The notes under the pieces: generated by a model
What the model was told of the DNA's origin: nothing
Seen by the model: only the letters and a program-made list of their open reading frames with translations
Databases searched by the model: none
Shown here: piece after piece, positions 51,291-58,664 of the stretch
How the letters are laid out: each line of letters starts with the position of its first letter
Position numbering within the stretch: the first letter of the stretch is position 1
Made by a program: the position numbers and the translations under genes
DNA from: JAFMDF01 sp965277445
GTDB taxonomy: Bacteria; Bacteroidota; Bacteroidia; Chitinophagales; Saprospiraceae
Reading direction: 5' to 3'
DNA length: 64,000 bases
Assembly (NCBI GenBank): GCA_965277445.1
Contig: CBDICY010000032.1
Coordinates: 806,001-870,000, forward strand

Positions 51291-51360
51291 GTTATTTTTT
51301 TCCTACGCCCTTATAAAATAGAAATTGCGGAAGTATTCATCACCAAATGAGATTTTTTCC

Positions 51361-51368
51361 TATCTTTC
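51361..51368 (+). promoter_or_regulatory. Candidate -7 box (TATCTTTC) of the nucleoside permease
   Basis: One base from TAnnTTTG, about 77 nt upstream of the ATG at 51445. Confidence 0.35.
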
Positions 51369-51444
51369 GTTTTCCTTTTCAATCATTAGACTTCTTATCC
51401 TTTAAATTGTCAAAGGAGAAAAAGTCTATCAAAAAAATTATAGG

Positions 51445-52650
51445 ATGAAAACCAGTATTAGAGTACAGTTATCCATCATGATGTTCCTCCAATTTTTTGT
51501 GTGGGGATGTTGGTATGCAACGGTAGGCAATTATTTATCTCAAAATTTGGGCTTTAATGGAGCTGTTATTGGCGGTATTTTCAGTACGATTAGTATTGCG
51601 GCTATTATTTCCCCACTATTTGTAGGGATTATTGCAGATCGTTTCTTCGAAGCGCAAAGTGTACTAGCTGTTTCACATATTATTGGAGCTGGAATTCTCT
51701 ACTATCTTTCCTCGGTTAGTAATCCAGATACGTTTTATTGGGTGTTATTAATTTATTCTATTTTTTATATGCCAACGCTAGCTTTGACCAATGCGGTTTC
51801 TTTTTATCAAATGTCGAGTCCAGAAAAAGAATTTCCGGGCATTCGAGTGCTAGGCACGATTGGGTGGATTATTGCAGGATTAATTATCAGTTTTGCTAAA
51901 TTGGAGGCTTCTAGTACGCAATTTATAGTGGCAGCTGCTGCATCTTTGATTACAGGCTTGTACTGTTTTACCTTACCAAATACGCCTTCGGAAAGTAAAG
52001 GGCAACCAATTAATGTTGGTAAACTACTAGGTCTAGATGCCTTAAAATTGATGAAAAATAGAAATTTTGCGGTTTTGGTGATTAGCTCTTTTTTAGTATC
52101 CATTCCTTTAAATTTTTATTTTGCTTTTGCTAATAATTTCCTCAATGAAGCAGGCATGGAATTCGCAGCAGCTAAAATGACTTTGGGGCAAGCCTCTGAG
52201 ATTATTTTCATGTTGTTGATGCCTTTTTTCTTTAGTCGCCTAGGGGTAAAGAAGATGATTTTAGTGGGAATTTTGGCTTGGATTTTACGCTATGTATTAT
52301 TTGCCTATGGCGATAATCAAACGATGGTTTGGATGTTTTATAGTGGTATTTTACTACATGGAATCTGTTATGACTTCTTCTTTGTTACTGGTCAAATTTA
52401 TGTTGATAATGAAGCACCAGAGGAAGTTCGGGCAAGTGCGCAAGGCTTGATTACACTAGCTACTTATGGAATTGGAATGTATTTGGGGGCAATCATTGCT
52501 GGTCAAATTGTGAATAATTATACCATTATGGAAAATGGCGCTGAAGTAGGGCATGATTGGACACAGATTTGGATGATACCCGCAGGTTTGGCAGTAGCGG
52601 TATTAATTATCTTCCTTATTTTTTTTAGAGAAGACGAGAAGATTGCTTAA
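51445..52650 (+). CDS. Nucleoside permease, NupG-like MFS transporter
   Basis: A 401-residue protein with twelve membrane helices and the nucleoside:H+ symporter family signature: 'LSIMMFLQFFVWGCWYATVGNYL' at the N-terminus, 'GIIADRFFEAQSVL', 'FPGIRVLGTIGWIIAGL', 'LLHGICYDFFFVTGQIYVD' and 'RASAQGLITLATYGIGMYLGA'. It should import nucleosides with protons across the inner membrane. It is followed by a palindromic repeat and murB. Confidence 0.92.
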   Translation: MKTSIRVQLSIMMFLQFFVWGCWYATVGNYLSQNLGFNGAVIGGIFSTISIAAIISPLFVGIIADRFFEAQSVLAVSHIIGAGILYYLSSVSNPDTFYWVLLIYSIFYMPTLALTNAVSFYQMSSPEKEFPGIRVLGTIGWIIAGLIISFAKLEASSTQFIVAAAASLITGLYCFTLPNTPSESKGQPINVGKLLGLDALKLMKNRNFAVLVISSFLVSIPLNFYFAFANNFLNEAGMEFAAAKMTLGQASEIIFMLLMPFFFSRLGVKKMILVGILAWILRYVLFAYGDNQTMVWMFYSGILLHGICYDFFFVTGQIYVDNEAPEEVRASAQGLITLATYGIGMYLGAIIAGQIVNNYTIMENGAEVGHDWTQIWMIPAGLAVAVLIIFLIFFREDEKIA

Positions 52651-52664
52651 ACATGCTCTAAATT

Positions 52665-52733
52665 AAATCCATTGTCCTTTAATTATCCGTTGTAGTAGAA
52701 ATATACAACGGATAATTAAAGGACAACGGATTT
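52665..52733. repeat. 30-bp near-perfect inverted repeat with TCCGTTG cores
   Basis: The arms 52665-52694 and 52704-52733 pair at 29 of 30 positions around a 9-nt loop. Each arm holds two TCCGTTG-type cores spaced 18 nt. It is the best-formed member of the family seen at 41104 and 51204. It lies between the permease and murB genes (same strand) and has no T tract. Confidence 0.75.
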
Positions 52734-52780
52734 ATCTATTTTGTAATAAATAGCTATTTATCCTTCTGTCAAATCCCGAC

Positions 52781-53791
52781 ATGATTATACTAAAAAACTA
52801 CTCCCTCAAAGCTTATAATACTTTTGGATTAGATACCAAAGCGGCGAATTTGCTAAAAGTCCAATCTGTGGCTGATTTAAAAGCAGCTTTAAAATTATCC
52901 TACCAACCTATTTTTATTTTAGGCGGTGGTAGTAATATGTTACTCACCCAAGATATTGCTGGCTTAGTCATTAAAAATGAAATTAAGGGAATTGACATTG
53001 TTGAAGAAACCGAAACAACCATTACTTTGAGTATTGGCGGCGGCGAGAACTGGCATGAATTAGTGCTTTGGGCAATTGCTCATAATTATGGCGGTATTGA
53101 AAATTTATCTTTAATTCCAGGAACGGTTGGTGCTTCCCCTATTCAAAATATTGGGGCGTACGGGGTAGAACTAAAAGATGTTTTTATAAAATTGGAAGCG
53201 ATTAATTTAGCCACTCGGCGAAAGAAAACTTTTAGTAAAAAAGCTTGCCAATTTGGGTATCGAGAGAGCGTTTTTAAAAAGCGGTTAAAAGGACAGTATT
53301 TTATTACCAAAGTATTTCTACAGCTCACTAAAAAGGAACATGCTTTAAATATGAATTATGGGGCAATCAAAACGCACTTATCGGATAATGGAATTGGTCA
53401 ACCTACCATAAAGGATATTAGTGATGCCGTAATAGCCATTCGTTCTAGCAAATTACCTGACCCTGCGGAATTGGGCAACTCTGGTAGTTTTTTCAAAAAT
53501 CCAGAAATTACGCAAACTCATTTTGAACAGCTACAGCAACAATTTCCCCATATCGTTTCTTATGACTTACCCAACGGAAAAGTAAAAGTGCCTGCTGGTT
53601 GGTTGATTGAGCAAGATGGTTGGAAAGGGAAAAAAATAGGAAATACTGGGGCACATGCTAAACAGGCTTTGGTTTTGGTGAATTATGGGGATGCTACTGG
53701 GGCGGAAGTGAAACAATTGGCTTTTGCTATTATTGCTTCTGTGAAGGAGAAGTTTGGGATTGAATTGACGGCTGAGGTGAATATTGTTTGA
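52781..53791 (+). CDS. murB: UDP-N-acetylenolpyruvoylglucosamine reductase
   Basis: MurB reduces UDP-GlcNAc-enolpyruvate to UDP-MurNAc in peptidoglycan synthesis with FAD and NADPH. Seen: 'NYSLKAYNTFGLDTKA', the FAD motif 'ILGGGSNMLL', 'IENLSLIPGTVGASPIQNIGAYGVEL', 'CQFGYRESVFK' (type I MurB with the Tyr loop), the catalytic Ser region 'GNSGSFFKNP' and the C-terminal catalytic Glu in 'GIELTAEVNIV'. 336 residues, normal. Confidence 0.96.
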   Translation: MIILKNYSLKAYNTFGLDTKAANLLKVQSVADLKAALKLSYQPIFILGGGSNMLLTQDIAGLVIKNEIKGIDIVEETETTITLSIGGGENWHELVLWAIAHNYGGIENLSLIPGTVGASPIQNIGAYGVELKDVFIKLEAINLATRRKKTFSKKACQFGYRESVFKKRLKGQYFITKVFLQLTKKEHALNMNYGAIKTHLSDNGIGQPTIKDISDAVIAIRSSKLPDPAELGNSGSFFKNPEITQTHFEQLQQQFPHIVSYDLPNGKVKVPAGWLIEQDGWKGKKIGNTGAHAKQALVLVNYGDATGAEVKQLAFAIIASVKEKFGIELTAEVNIV

Positions 53792-53925
53792 TAGTTCTTC
53801 CTTATTTGCGGCAGCGCGCTATACAAAATATGATATTTAAACAATAAAGATTTATTATTTTCTCGTATTTCTATAGAAACCTCGACAACCAAAAAAACAT
53901 TCTAAAAATAGTTCACCTACTAAAT

Positions 53926-53986
53926 GCTAATTATAGTATGTTGTAGCAAATGAATACTAAAGGTAGCTTTGCATACTTTAATTAGC
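53926..53986 (+). promoter_or_regulatory. C-gene promoter with two inverted 15-bp operator sites
   Basis: Site 1: GCTAATTATAGTATG at 53926-53940. -33 box: TTG at 53941-53943. -7 box: TAGCTTTG at 53964-53971 (20-nt spacing). Site 2: CATACTTTAATTAGC at 53972-53986, one base before the ATG of the controller gene. Site 2 is the inverse of site 1 with one mismatch. Site 1 just upstream of -33 suits activation, and site 2 over the start point suits repression. Confidence 0.8.
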
Positions 53987-53987
53987 A

Positions 53988-54203
53988 ATGAAATCAAAAG
54001 AAAAAATATTAGTAATATTTGGTGAAAGAGTCCGAAAATTCAGAAAAGAAAGAGGGCTTTCTCAAGAGCAATTAGCTTTTAAAGCCAATTTGCATAGAAC
54101 TTATATTGGCATGATTGAACGTGCAGAAAAAAATATAACGCTCCTAAATATTGAAAAAATTGCTAATTCCTTAGAAGTTGAAATTTTACAACTATTTGAA
54201 TAA
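53988..54203 (+). CDS. Controller (C) protein, HTH XRE family
   Basis: A 71-residue single-domain helix-turn-helix protein: 'FGERVRKFRKERGLSQEQLAFKANLHRTYIGMIERAEKNITLLNIEKIANSLEV' in content, with the recognition helix in the 'HRTYIGMIERAEKN' part. Length and sequence are those of restriction-modification controller proteins (C.proteins), which bind palindromic C-boxes, activate their own operon, then repress it and the methyltransferase gene. It is followed after 9 nt by the probable endonuclease gene, as in C-R operons. Two operator copies flank its promoter and a third lies at the methyltransferase promoter. Confidence 0.88.
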   Translation: MKSKEKILVIFGERVRKFRKERGLSQEQLAFKANLHRTYIGMIERAEKNITLLNIEKIANSLEVEILQLFE

Positions 54204-54212
54204 CAAATAAAT

Positions 54213-55328
54213 ATGAATTTATCAGATGTCTTTAAATTTACACAAGGTTTAGGACAAAAGGGACACCAAATTGGCAGAAAAGTTGGTGATGCGATTGAAT
54301 TGTTAACATTAGGCATGATAAATTTAGAAGAAGATTTAATGCCTTTTTTAGTAATTGAAGATGGTGTTGAAGGGGCAACAACAGCAAAACATAAAGTTGA
54401 ATTCTCATTTTACAATTTAGATACTGCTGGAAACCCTACAAAAAAACCAATTGATTTATTTGGCTTAATTGAATGTAAAAAAGTAGGTGTCGAGGTAACA
54501 ATTAAACAGAACTTCAAAAATTGGAAAAACAAAGCTATAAATAAGAAGAGTTTTCACTTAACAAATGGTTACGATTTTGGAATTGCTCCGAGAGGGATAA
54601 ATACAAAATGGAAAATAAAAACTGTAGGAGAATTAAACGGAGGAAATAATCTAAAAGTAGCTGTCGAAAAGTATGAAAATAAGATTGAGGTTGAAAATAT
54701 TGATTATAGGTTTAGAGTAGTAGAAAATAATCAAATCCTTGTTGCGTTAACTGTTAATAATGAATTAGTCGTTTTAAGTCCAGATGAAAATTTATCTCAA
54801 ATTGTTGACTCGCTCTCAAAATGTGTCATATTATCTATCAAGAAATTAGAAAATAATAACGTCAAAGAAATAAAGGTAGATGACTCTTTGCCTGGACCGC
54901 AAACACCCGAAAAAGCAAAACAAGCATCTTTTGTTTCTCTGGATGTAAGAAAAAAAGTACTTGGTAGATTTGATAAAACGAAAGACAAATCGTTCATTTC
55001 AATTTTAGTAATTGGTGAATCATCTCATTGGGAGGAAAAAAGTAGGTCTATGGTCAGGTTGTGTAATGACCATAACTTAACAATTCCTGATGAAATATTG
55101 GTTTATCTTTTTGCTAAATTCTTAGAAAAATTTGGAGATGATTACCAAGATAAAATTACAAAAACAAATTTTAGGGATGATGTAGTAGTAAGGGAGTTAA
55201 TAAGACAAATTATTGAACATTTCGATTCTAAAATTCTCCAAGATATGGAAACTGAAAACTTTGTGTCATTTAAACATTCAGTTGAGGGAACCTCAAATAG
55301 AGTAATAATTAAAGAAATGGAAGCCTAA
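54213..55328 (+). CDS. Probable type II restriction endonuclease, PD-(D/E)xK fold
   Basis: A 371-residue protein I do not recognise by sequence. It has a PD-(D/E)xK-like active site: Pro79-Ile-Asp81 followed by Glu87-Cys-Lys89 ('PIDLFGLIECKK'), with a preceding helix containing Glu29 ('GDAIELLTLGMI') that could be the extra acidic residue. The C-terminal 140 residues look helical, with 'FVSLDVRKKVLGRFDKTKDKS'-type text. It stands between a C protein gene (9 nt upstream) and a convergent adenine methyltransferase gene (1 nt between stops), so restriction endonuclease is the natural reading. The recognition sequence is unknown. Confidence 0.72.
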   Translation: MNLSDVFKFTQGLGQKGHQIGRKVGDAIELLTLGMINLEEDLMPFLVIEDGVEGATTAKHKVEFSFYNLDTAGNPTKKPIDLFGLIECKKVGVEVTIKQNFKNWKNKAINKKSFHLTNGYDFGIAPRGINTKWKIKTVGELNGGNNLKVAVEKYENKIEVENIDYRFRVVENNQILVALTVNNELVVLSPDENLSQIVDSLSKCVILSIKKLENNNVKEIKVDDSLPGPQTPEKAKQASFVSLDVRKKVLGRFDKTKDKSFISILVIGESSHWEEKSRSMVRLCNDHNLTIPDEILVYLFAKFLEKFGDDYQDKITKTNFRDDVVVRELIRQIIEHFDSKILQDMETENFVSFKHSVEGTSNRVIIKEMEA

Positions 55329-55329
55329 A

Positions 55330-55914
55330 CTATAGCTCCAATGTTAGCAATTTACGGTCTTTTCCAATTTTTTCTCCTTGAAGAGAAGTCAAATCAAGGA
55401 CAGCACCATGCTCTATAAAAATATCATAAAATTCTTCATACCTATCCCCCCAATAAATCATAGAACATGACATGGGGGCTCCTTTTCCTACATCAAGACC
55501 ATTTTCTAAGAATTTTAATCGAGTGTCATAAAGAAAACATATTGCTTTAGCTTGGCCAAAAACACTTTGTTTCCAATGTCCTGTATTTGTTGCAACAGGA
55601 ACTAAAGCTAATACTTCAGAACCAAAGTCTTTATGACTTAGAACGCACTTTGCAAGCCAATCCTTAATTCTTGTACCTCTTTCTCTATCAGAACCATAAG
55701 GTGGATTTACATAAATGGTAGGATAATCCCATTTTTCCTTTAATCCATCATGCTTTGGCAACGAAAACTCCATTTGGGCATTCACAATTGAATATTCATT
55801 CGAACATGGGTCTAAGAATATAGTGCCGCCAAAAAAATCTTTTACCGCATTAACATATTTTTGAGGCGTACCCCAAGTCTGACTTTTAGAATTAACTGTT
55901 CTTCCTGCGCTCAT
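55330..55914 (-). CDS. DNA N6-adenine methyltransferase (phage Dam-like, PF05869 type)
   Basis: A 194-residue protein with the layout of small Dam-like methyltransferases: 'WGTPQKYVNAVKDFF' (about residues 14-28), 'FLDPCSN' (33-39), catalytic motif NPPYG (70-74), 'LALVPVATNTGHWKQSVF', and 'RLKFLENGLDVGKGAPMSCSMIYWGD'. It should methylate adenine at the site cut by the adjacent nuclease. Such compact enzymes are usual in phages and less common as the sole methyltransferase of a restriction system. It converges on the nuclease gene and has its own promoter with a controller operator. Confidence 0.85.
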   Translation of the reverse strand: MSAGRTVNSKSQTWGTPQKYVNAVKDFFGGTIFLDPCSNEYSIVNAQMEFSLPKHDGLKEKWDYPTIYVNPPYGSDRERGTRIKDWLAKCVLSHKDFGSEVLALVPVATNTGHWKQSVFGQAKAICFLYDTRLKFLENGLDVGKGAPMSCSMIYWGDRYEEFYDIFIEHGAVLDLTSLQGEKIGKDRKLLTLEL

Positions 55915-55919
55915 ATTTT

Positions 55920-55966
55920 GCTAATTATAGTATGCAAACTTATTGATAATTTTCATAAATACCAAA
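55920..55966 (-). promoter_or_regulatory. Methyltransferase promoter with one controller operator
   Basis: On the minus strand: -33 TTTG (55966-55963), 20-nt spacer, -7 TAAGTTTG (55942-55935), then directly CATACTATAATTAGC (55934-55920), followed 5 nt later by the ATG (55914). The geometry is identical to that of the C promoter except that no upstream site is present, which suggests repression only. Confidence 0.8.
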
Positions 55967-56168
55967 TGAATTTGTAAATTTATCTTATACCACAAGAAAA
56001 GAAATTTTTAGAAGAAAAAAAAGCATTCGATGGTAATAAGCCTTAGGTGGGTTTAACTGTGTAAATGCCAATCGTTGACAACCAGTAGTTTAAAAGTCTT
56101 TAATTCTTATAAAATATTTACTCTTATAAAACAACTTTTCATTCGCCCTAAAAAAATAATAGTTAAAC

Positions 56169-57047
56169 ATGTCCAAAATTACCTTCTTCCCAAATTTCCA
56201 AAATAAAAAAATCAAAACATCCGAAACAGAAATCAACCTAGTACTTGGTGGACAAGGCCCTCCATTGCTATTAATTCACGGCTATCCACAAAGTCATATC
56301 ATGTGGCATAAAGTAGCGCCTACTTTAGCTAAAAAATATACGGTGGTCGCAACGGATTTAAGAGGCTATGGCGATAGTGGAAAACCCAAGACAGATGCAA
56401 CACATTATCCTTATTCTAAAAGAGCGATGGCGAAAGACCAAGTCGAAGTAATGGCGGAATTGGGCTTTGAGACCTTCAAAGTAATTGGGCATGACCGAGG
56501 GGCAAGAGTGGCGCATCGAATGGCATTGGATTATCCACAGCAAATAGAAAAACTAGTTTTATTAGATATTCTACCAACTTTATGGTTGTATGACCATACT
56601 GACCAAGCCTTTGCGACCAATTATTGGCATTGGTTCTTTTTGATTCAGCCTTATCCACTACCAGAAATGCTAATCGGTAATAGTTCGGAATTTATGGAAA
56701 AAGCCATCTTTGGACTATTGGCAGCTTCGGGAGCTTGTACGCCTACATCTATTGCTGCTTATAGTCGAACGGTAAAAGAGGCGGATATTTTACATGCTTC
56801 TTGTGAAGATTATCGAGCAGGAGCGACGATTGATTTGGAACACGACCGAGCAGATTTTGACGCACGCATTCAATGTCCTTTACTCATCCTTTGGGGTGCA
56901 AAAAATCCTGCTTATCAAAAACAAGATGTGTTGAGTATTTGGAAAGAAAAAGCAATTAATGTGCGTGGAAAGGCAGTTGATTCTGGGCATTTTATTGCGG
57001 AGGAAGTGCCAGATAGTTTATTAGCCGAAGTAGCTGCTTTTCTTTGA
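56169..57047 (+). CDS. Alpha/beta hydrolase, fluoroacetate/haloacetate dehalogenase-like
   Basis: A 292-residue protein. The nucleophile is Asp, not Ser, in 'VIGHDRGARVAHRMALDYP'. 'LLIHGYPQSHIMWHKVAP' carries the oxyanion region. 'NYWHWFFLIQPYPLPE' supplies the His and Trp that hold halide in fluoroacetate dehalogenases; 'SCEDYRAGA' supplies the Tyr; 'LLDILPTLW' the acidic residue; 'DSGHFIAEE' the catalytic His. The full set matches the defluorinase/dehalogenase family rather than an esterase. Actual substrate is unproven; epoxide hydrolase is the nearest alternative. Confidence 0.85.
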   Translation: MSKITFFPNFQNKKIKTSETEINLVLGGQGPPLLLIHGYPQSHIMWHKVAPTLAKKYTVVATDLRGYGDSGKPKTDATHYPYSKRAMAKDQVEVMAELGFETFKVIGHDRGARVAHRMALDYPQQIEKLVLLDILPTLWLYDHTDQAFATNYWHWFFLIQPYPLPEMLIGNSSEFMEKAIFGLLAASGACTPTSIAAYSRTVKEADILHASCEDYRAGATIDLEHDRADFDARIQCPLLILWGAKNPAYQKQDVLSIWKEKAINVRGKAVDSGHFIAEEVPDSLLAEVAAFL

Positions 57048-57055
57048 TGAATGTG

Positions 57056-57118
57056 AGTTGCCAGTTACCAGTTGCCGGTTTATTAACTCGCAACTGGTAA
57101 CGGGTAACTGGCAACTGG
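57056..57118. repeat. Heptamer hairpin between convergent genes
   Basis: Left arm: GAGTTGC, CAGTTAC, CAGTTGC. Right arm: GCAACTG, GTAACGG, GTAACTG, GCAACTG. Exact 7-nt steps in both. It fills the gap between the hydrolase and rhodanese stop codons. Confidence 0.75.
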
Positions 57119-57121
57119 AAT

Positions 57122-57424
57122 TTACTTCCCATATTTTTCAATCCAAGCCAATACCCCACCTTCCAAATTGCGCACATTAGAAAAACCATGCATTTCTAAA
57201 ATTTGTTGCGCTTTCCCACTTCTTGCACCAGACCGACAATGCACCACAATTTCCGAATCTTTATGCTCTTCTAGATTATCCACTTCATCCATTACATCAC
57301 CAAGGGGAATTAATTTAGCGCCTAGGTTAAATTCATCGTATTCGTAATCTTCTCGAACATCAATGAAGACAAAGTCTTCTTTTTTGTCTAATTTTTCTTT
57401 TAACTGTGTTACCGTAATATCCAT
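57122..57424 (-). CDS. Rhodanese-like sulfurtransferase domain protein
   Basis: A 100-residue single rhodanese domain with the active-site loop 'VVHCRSGARSGKA' (Cys at about 63), 'FVFIDVREDYEY' and 'NLEGGVLAWIEKYG'. It should carry a persulfide sulfur on Cys. No signal peptide. The partner is unknown, and the gene is probably monocistronic. Confidence 0.93.
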   Translation of the reverse strand: MDITVTQLKEKLDKKEDFVFIDVREDYEYDEFNLGAKLIPLGDVMDEVDNLEEHKDSEIVVHCRSGARSGKAQQILEMHGFSNVRNLEGGVLAWIEKYGK

Positions 57425-57657
57425 ATTATTTTAATTTTGATGTACCTTATATTTTCAAGGTTAATAATTAATGTACTTTCAGGACGATTAAATTCTAAAA
57501 AGAATACAAAAATAGGACTTCAAAAGTTCTTGGTATAAAAAAAAGAAGTATCTATAGAATTAAATGTAAGCTTTATACTATTTTTAGGATTATTGCGAGC
57601 AGAACTAATTAATTCGAGACTCTACTAAAAGTCTCGTAATCCGTTAAACACCTACGA

Positions 57658-58578
57658 ATGCCAATACTACGATTAGAAAATGTAATTAAAACCTATGAAA
57701 ACCATACTGCGGTGAATAATGTCAGCTTTGACGTTCCCAAAGGCAGCGTCTTTGGTTTATTAGGGCCAAATGGGGCAGGAAAAACCTCGCTCATTCGAAT
57801 TATTACCACCATTACAGGCGCCGATTCTGGTGCCGTTTACCTTGATGGGGAAAAGTTAAACAGCAATCATCCAAGTCAGATTGGCTATATGCCAGAAGAA
57901 CGTGGTCTTTACAAAAAAATGAAGGTTGGTGATCACCTGATGTACCTCGCCCAACTAAAAGGGCTTTCTAAAAAGGAAGCAAAAGAACAAATCAATCATT
58001 GGTTTGATAAATTTAGCATTACCGATTGGTGGGATAAGAAGGTAGAAGAACTATCTAAAGGGATGCAGCAAAAGATTCAATTTATTGCAACTGTTATCCA
58101 CCGACCTAAATTATTAATTTTAGATGAACCCTTTTCTGGTTTAGATCCCATTAATACCAATTTAATTAAGTCGGAAATTGATGAAATGAACCAAAATGGG
58201 ACAAGTATTATCTTCTCGACGCACCGTATGGAACAAGTAGAAGAGGTTTGTGAACATATTGTCTTAATCAATCAAGGACAAAAAATACTAGAAGGAAAGG
58301 TTGCCGATGTCAAAAATCAATTTAAGGACAATTTGTACAAAATCAAATACACAGGTGCTTTACCTGACAATTTACACTTGACGGATGCGGCGGATGATTC
58401 TTATAAAATTATCGGACAGGGCAAAAAATCTATTACCGTTCAGGTAACGGAAGAAAGTGCTTCCAATAAATTATTGAATTACCTGATTAGTAAGGGCGTT
58501 CATATCCAATCTTTTAATGAAATTTTGCCAACGCTGAACGAGATTTTCATCAAACAAGTTGGGGAAAGTGAAGAGTAG
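57658..58578 (+). CDS. ABC exporter ATP-binding protein, NatA-like
   Basis: A 306-residue ATPase: Walker A GPNGAGKTS (about 36-44), Q-loop 'IGYMPEERGLY', signature 'ELSKGMQQKIQF', Walker B 'LLILDEPFSGLDP', switch His in 'FSTHRMEQ', and a C-terminal DUF4162-like extension (about 220-306). This form pairs with NatB-type permeases, and the permease gene follows directly. Substrates of such exporters include sodium, antibiotics or peptides; none is shown here. Confidence 0.93.
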   Translation: MPILRLENVIKTYENHTAVNNVSFDVPKGSVFGLLGPNGAGKTSLIRIITTITGADSGAVYLDGEKLNSNHPSQIGYMPEERGLYKKMKVGDHLMYLAQLKGLSKKEAKEQINHWFDKFSITDWWDKKVEELSKGMQQKIQFIATVIHRPKLLILDEPFSGLDPINTNLIKSEIDEMNQNGTSIIFSTHRMEQVEEVCEHIVLINQGQKILEGKVADVKNQFKDNLYKIKYTGALPDNLHLTDAADDSYKIIGQGKKSITVQVTEESASNKLLNYLISKGVHIQSFNEILPTLNEIFIKQVGESEE

Positions 58579-58592
58579 GAGTAGAACAGTAG

Positions 58593-58620
58593 GCAGTATT
58601 GCAGTTTGCAGTTTGCAGTT
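58593..58620. repeat. Four tandem heptamers between the ABC genes (single-armed)
   Basis: GCAGTAT, then three exact TGCAGTT units from 58600 to 58620. No inverted arm was found. It lies between the stop of the ATPase gene and the start of the permease gene. Confidence 0.6.
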
Positions 58621-58664
58621 TCCTTATTGAATTGAATTTTTTCCATCTAAAAAAAGCACCTCTA

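Noticed and set aside
53988..55914. Reading the island as a phage remnant because of the phage-type Dam
   Set aside because: No integrase, capsid or other phage gene is adjacent, and the shared controller operators explain the three genes as one restriction-modification unit.
58599..58664. N-terminal extension of the ABC permease
   Set aside because: The extra 22 codons are translated from the heptamer repeat and spacer; the ATG at 58665 gives a normal N-terminus.
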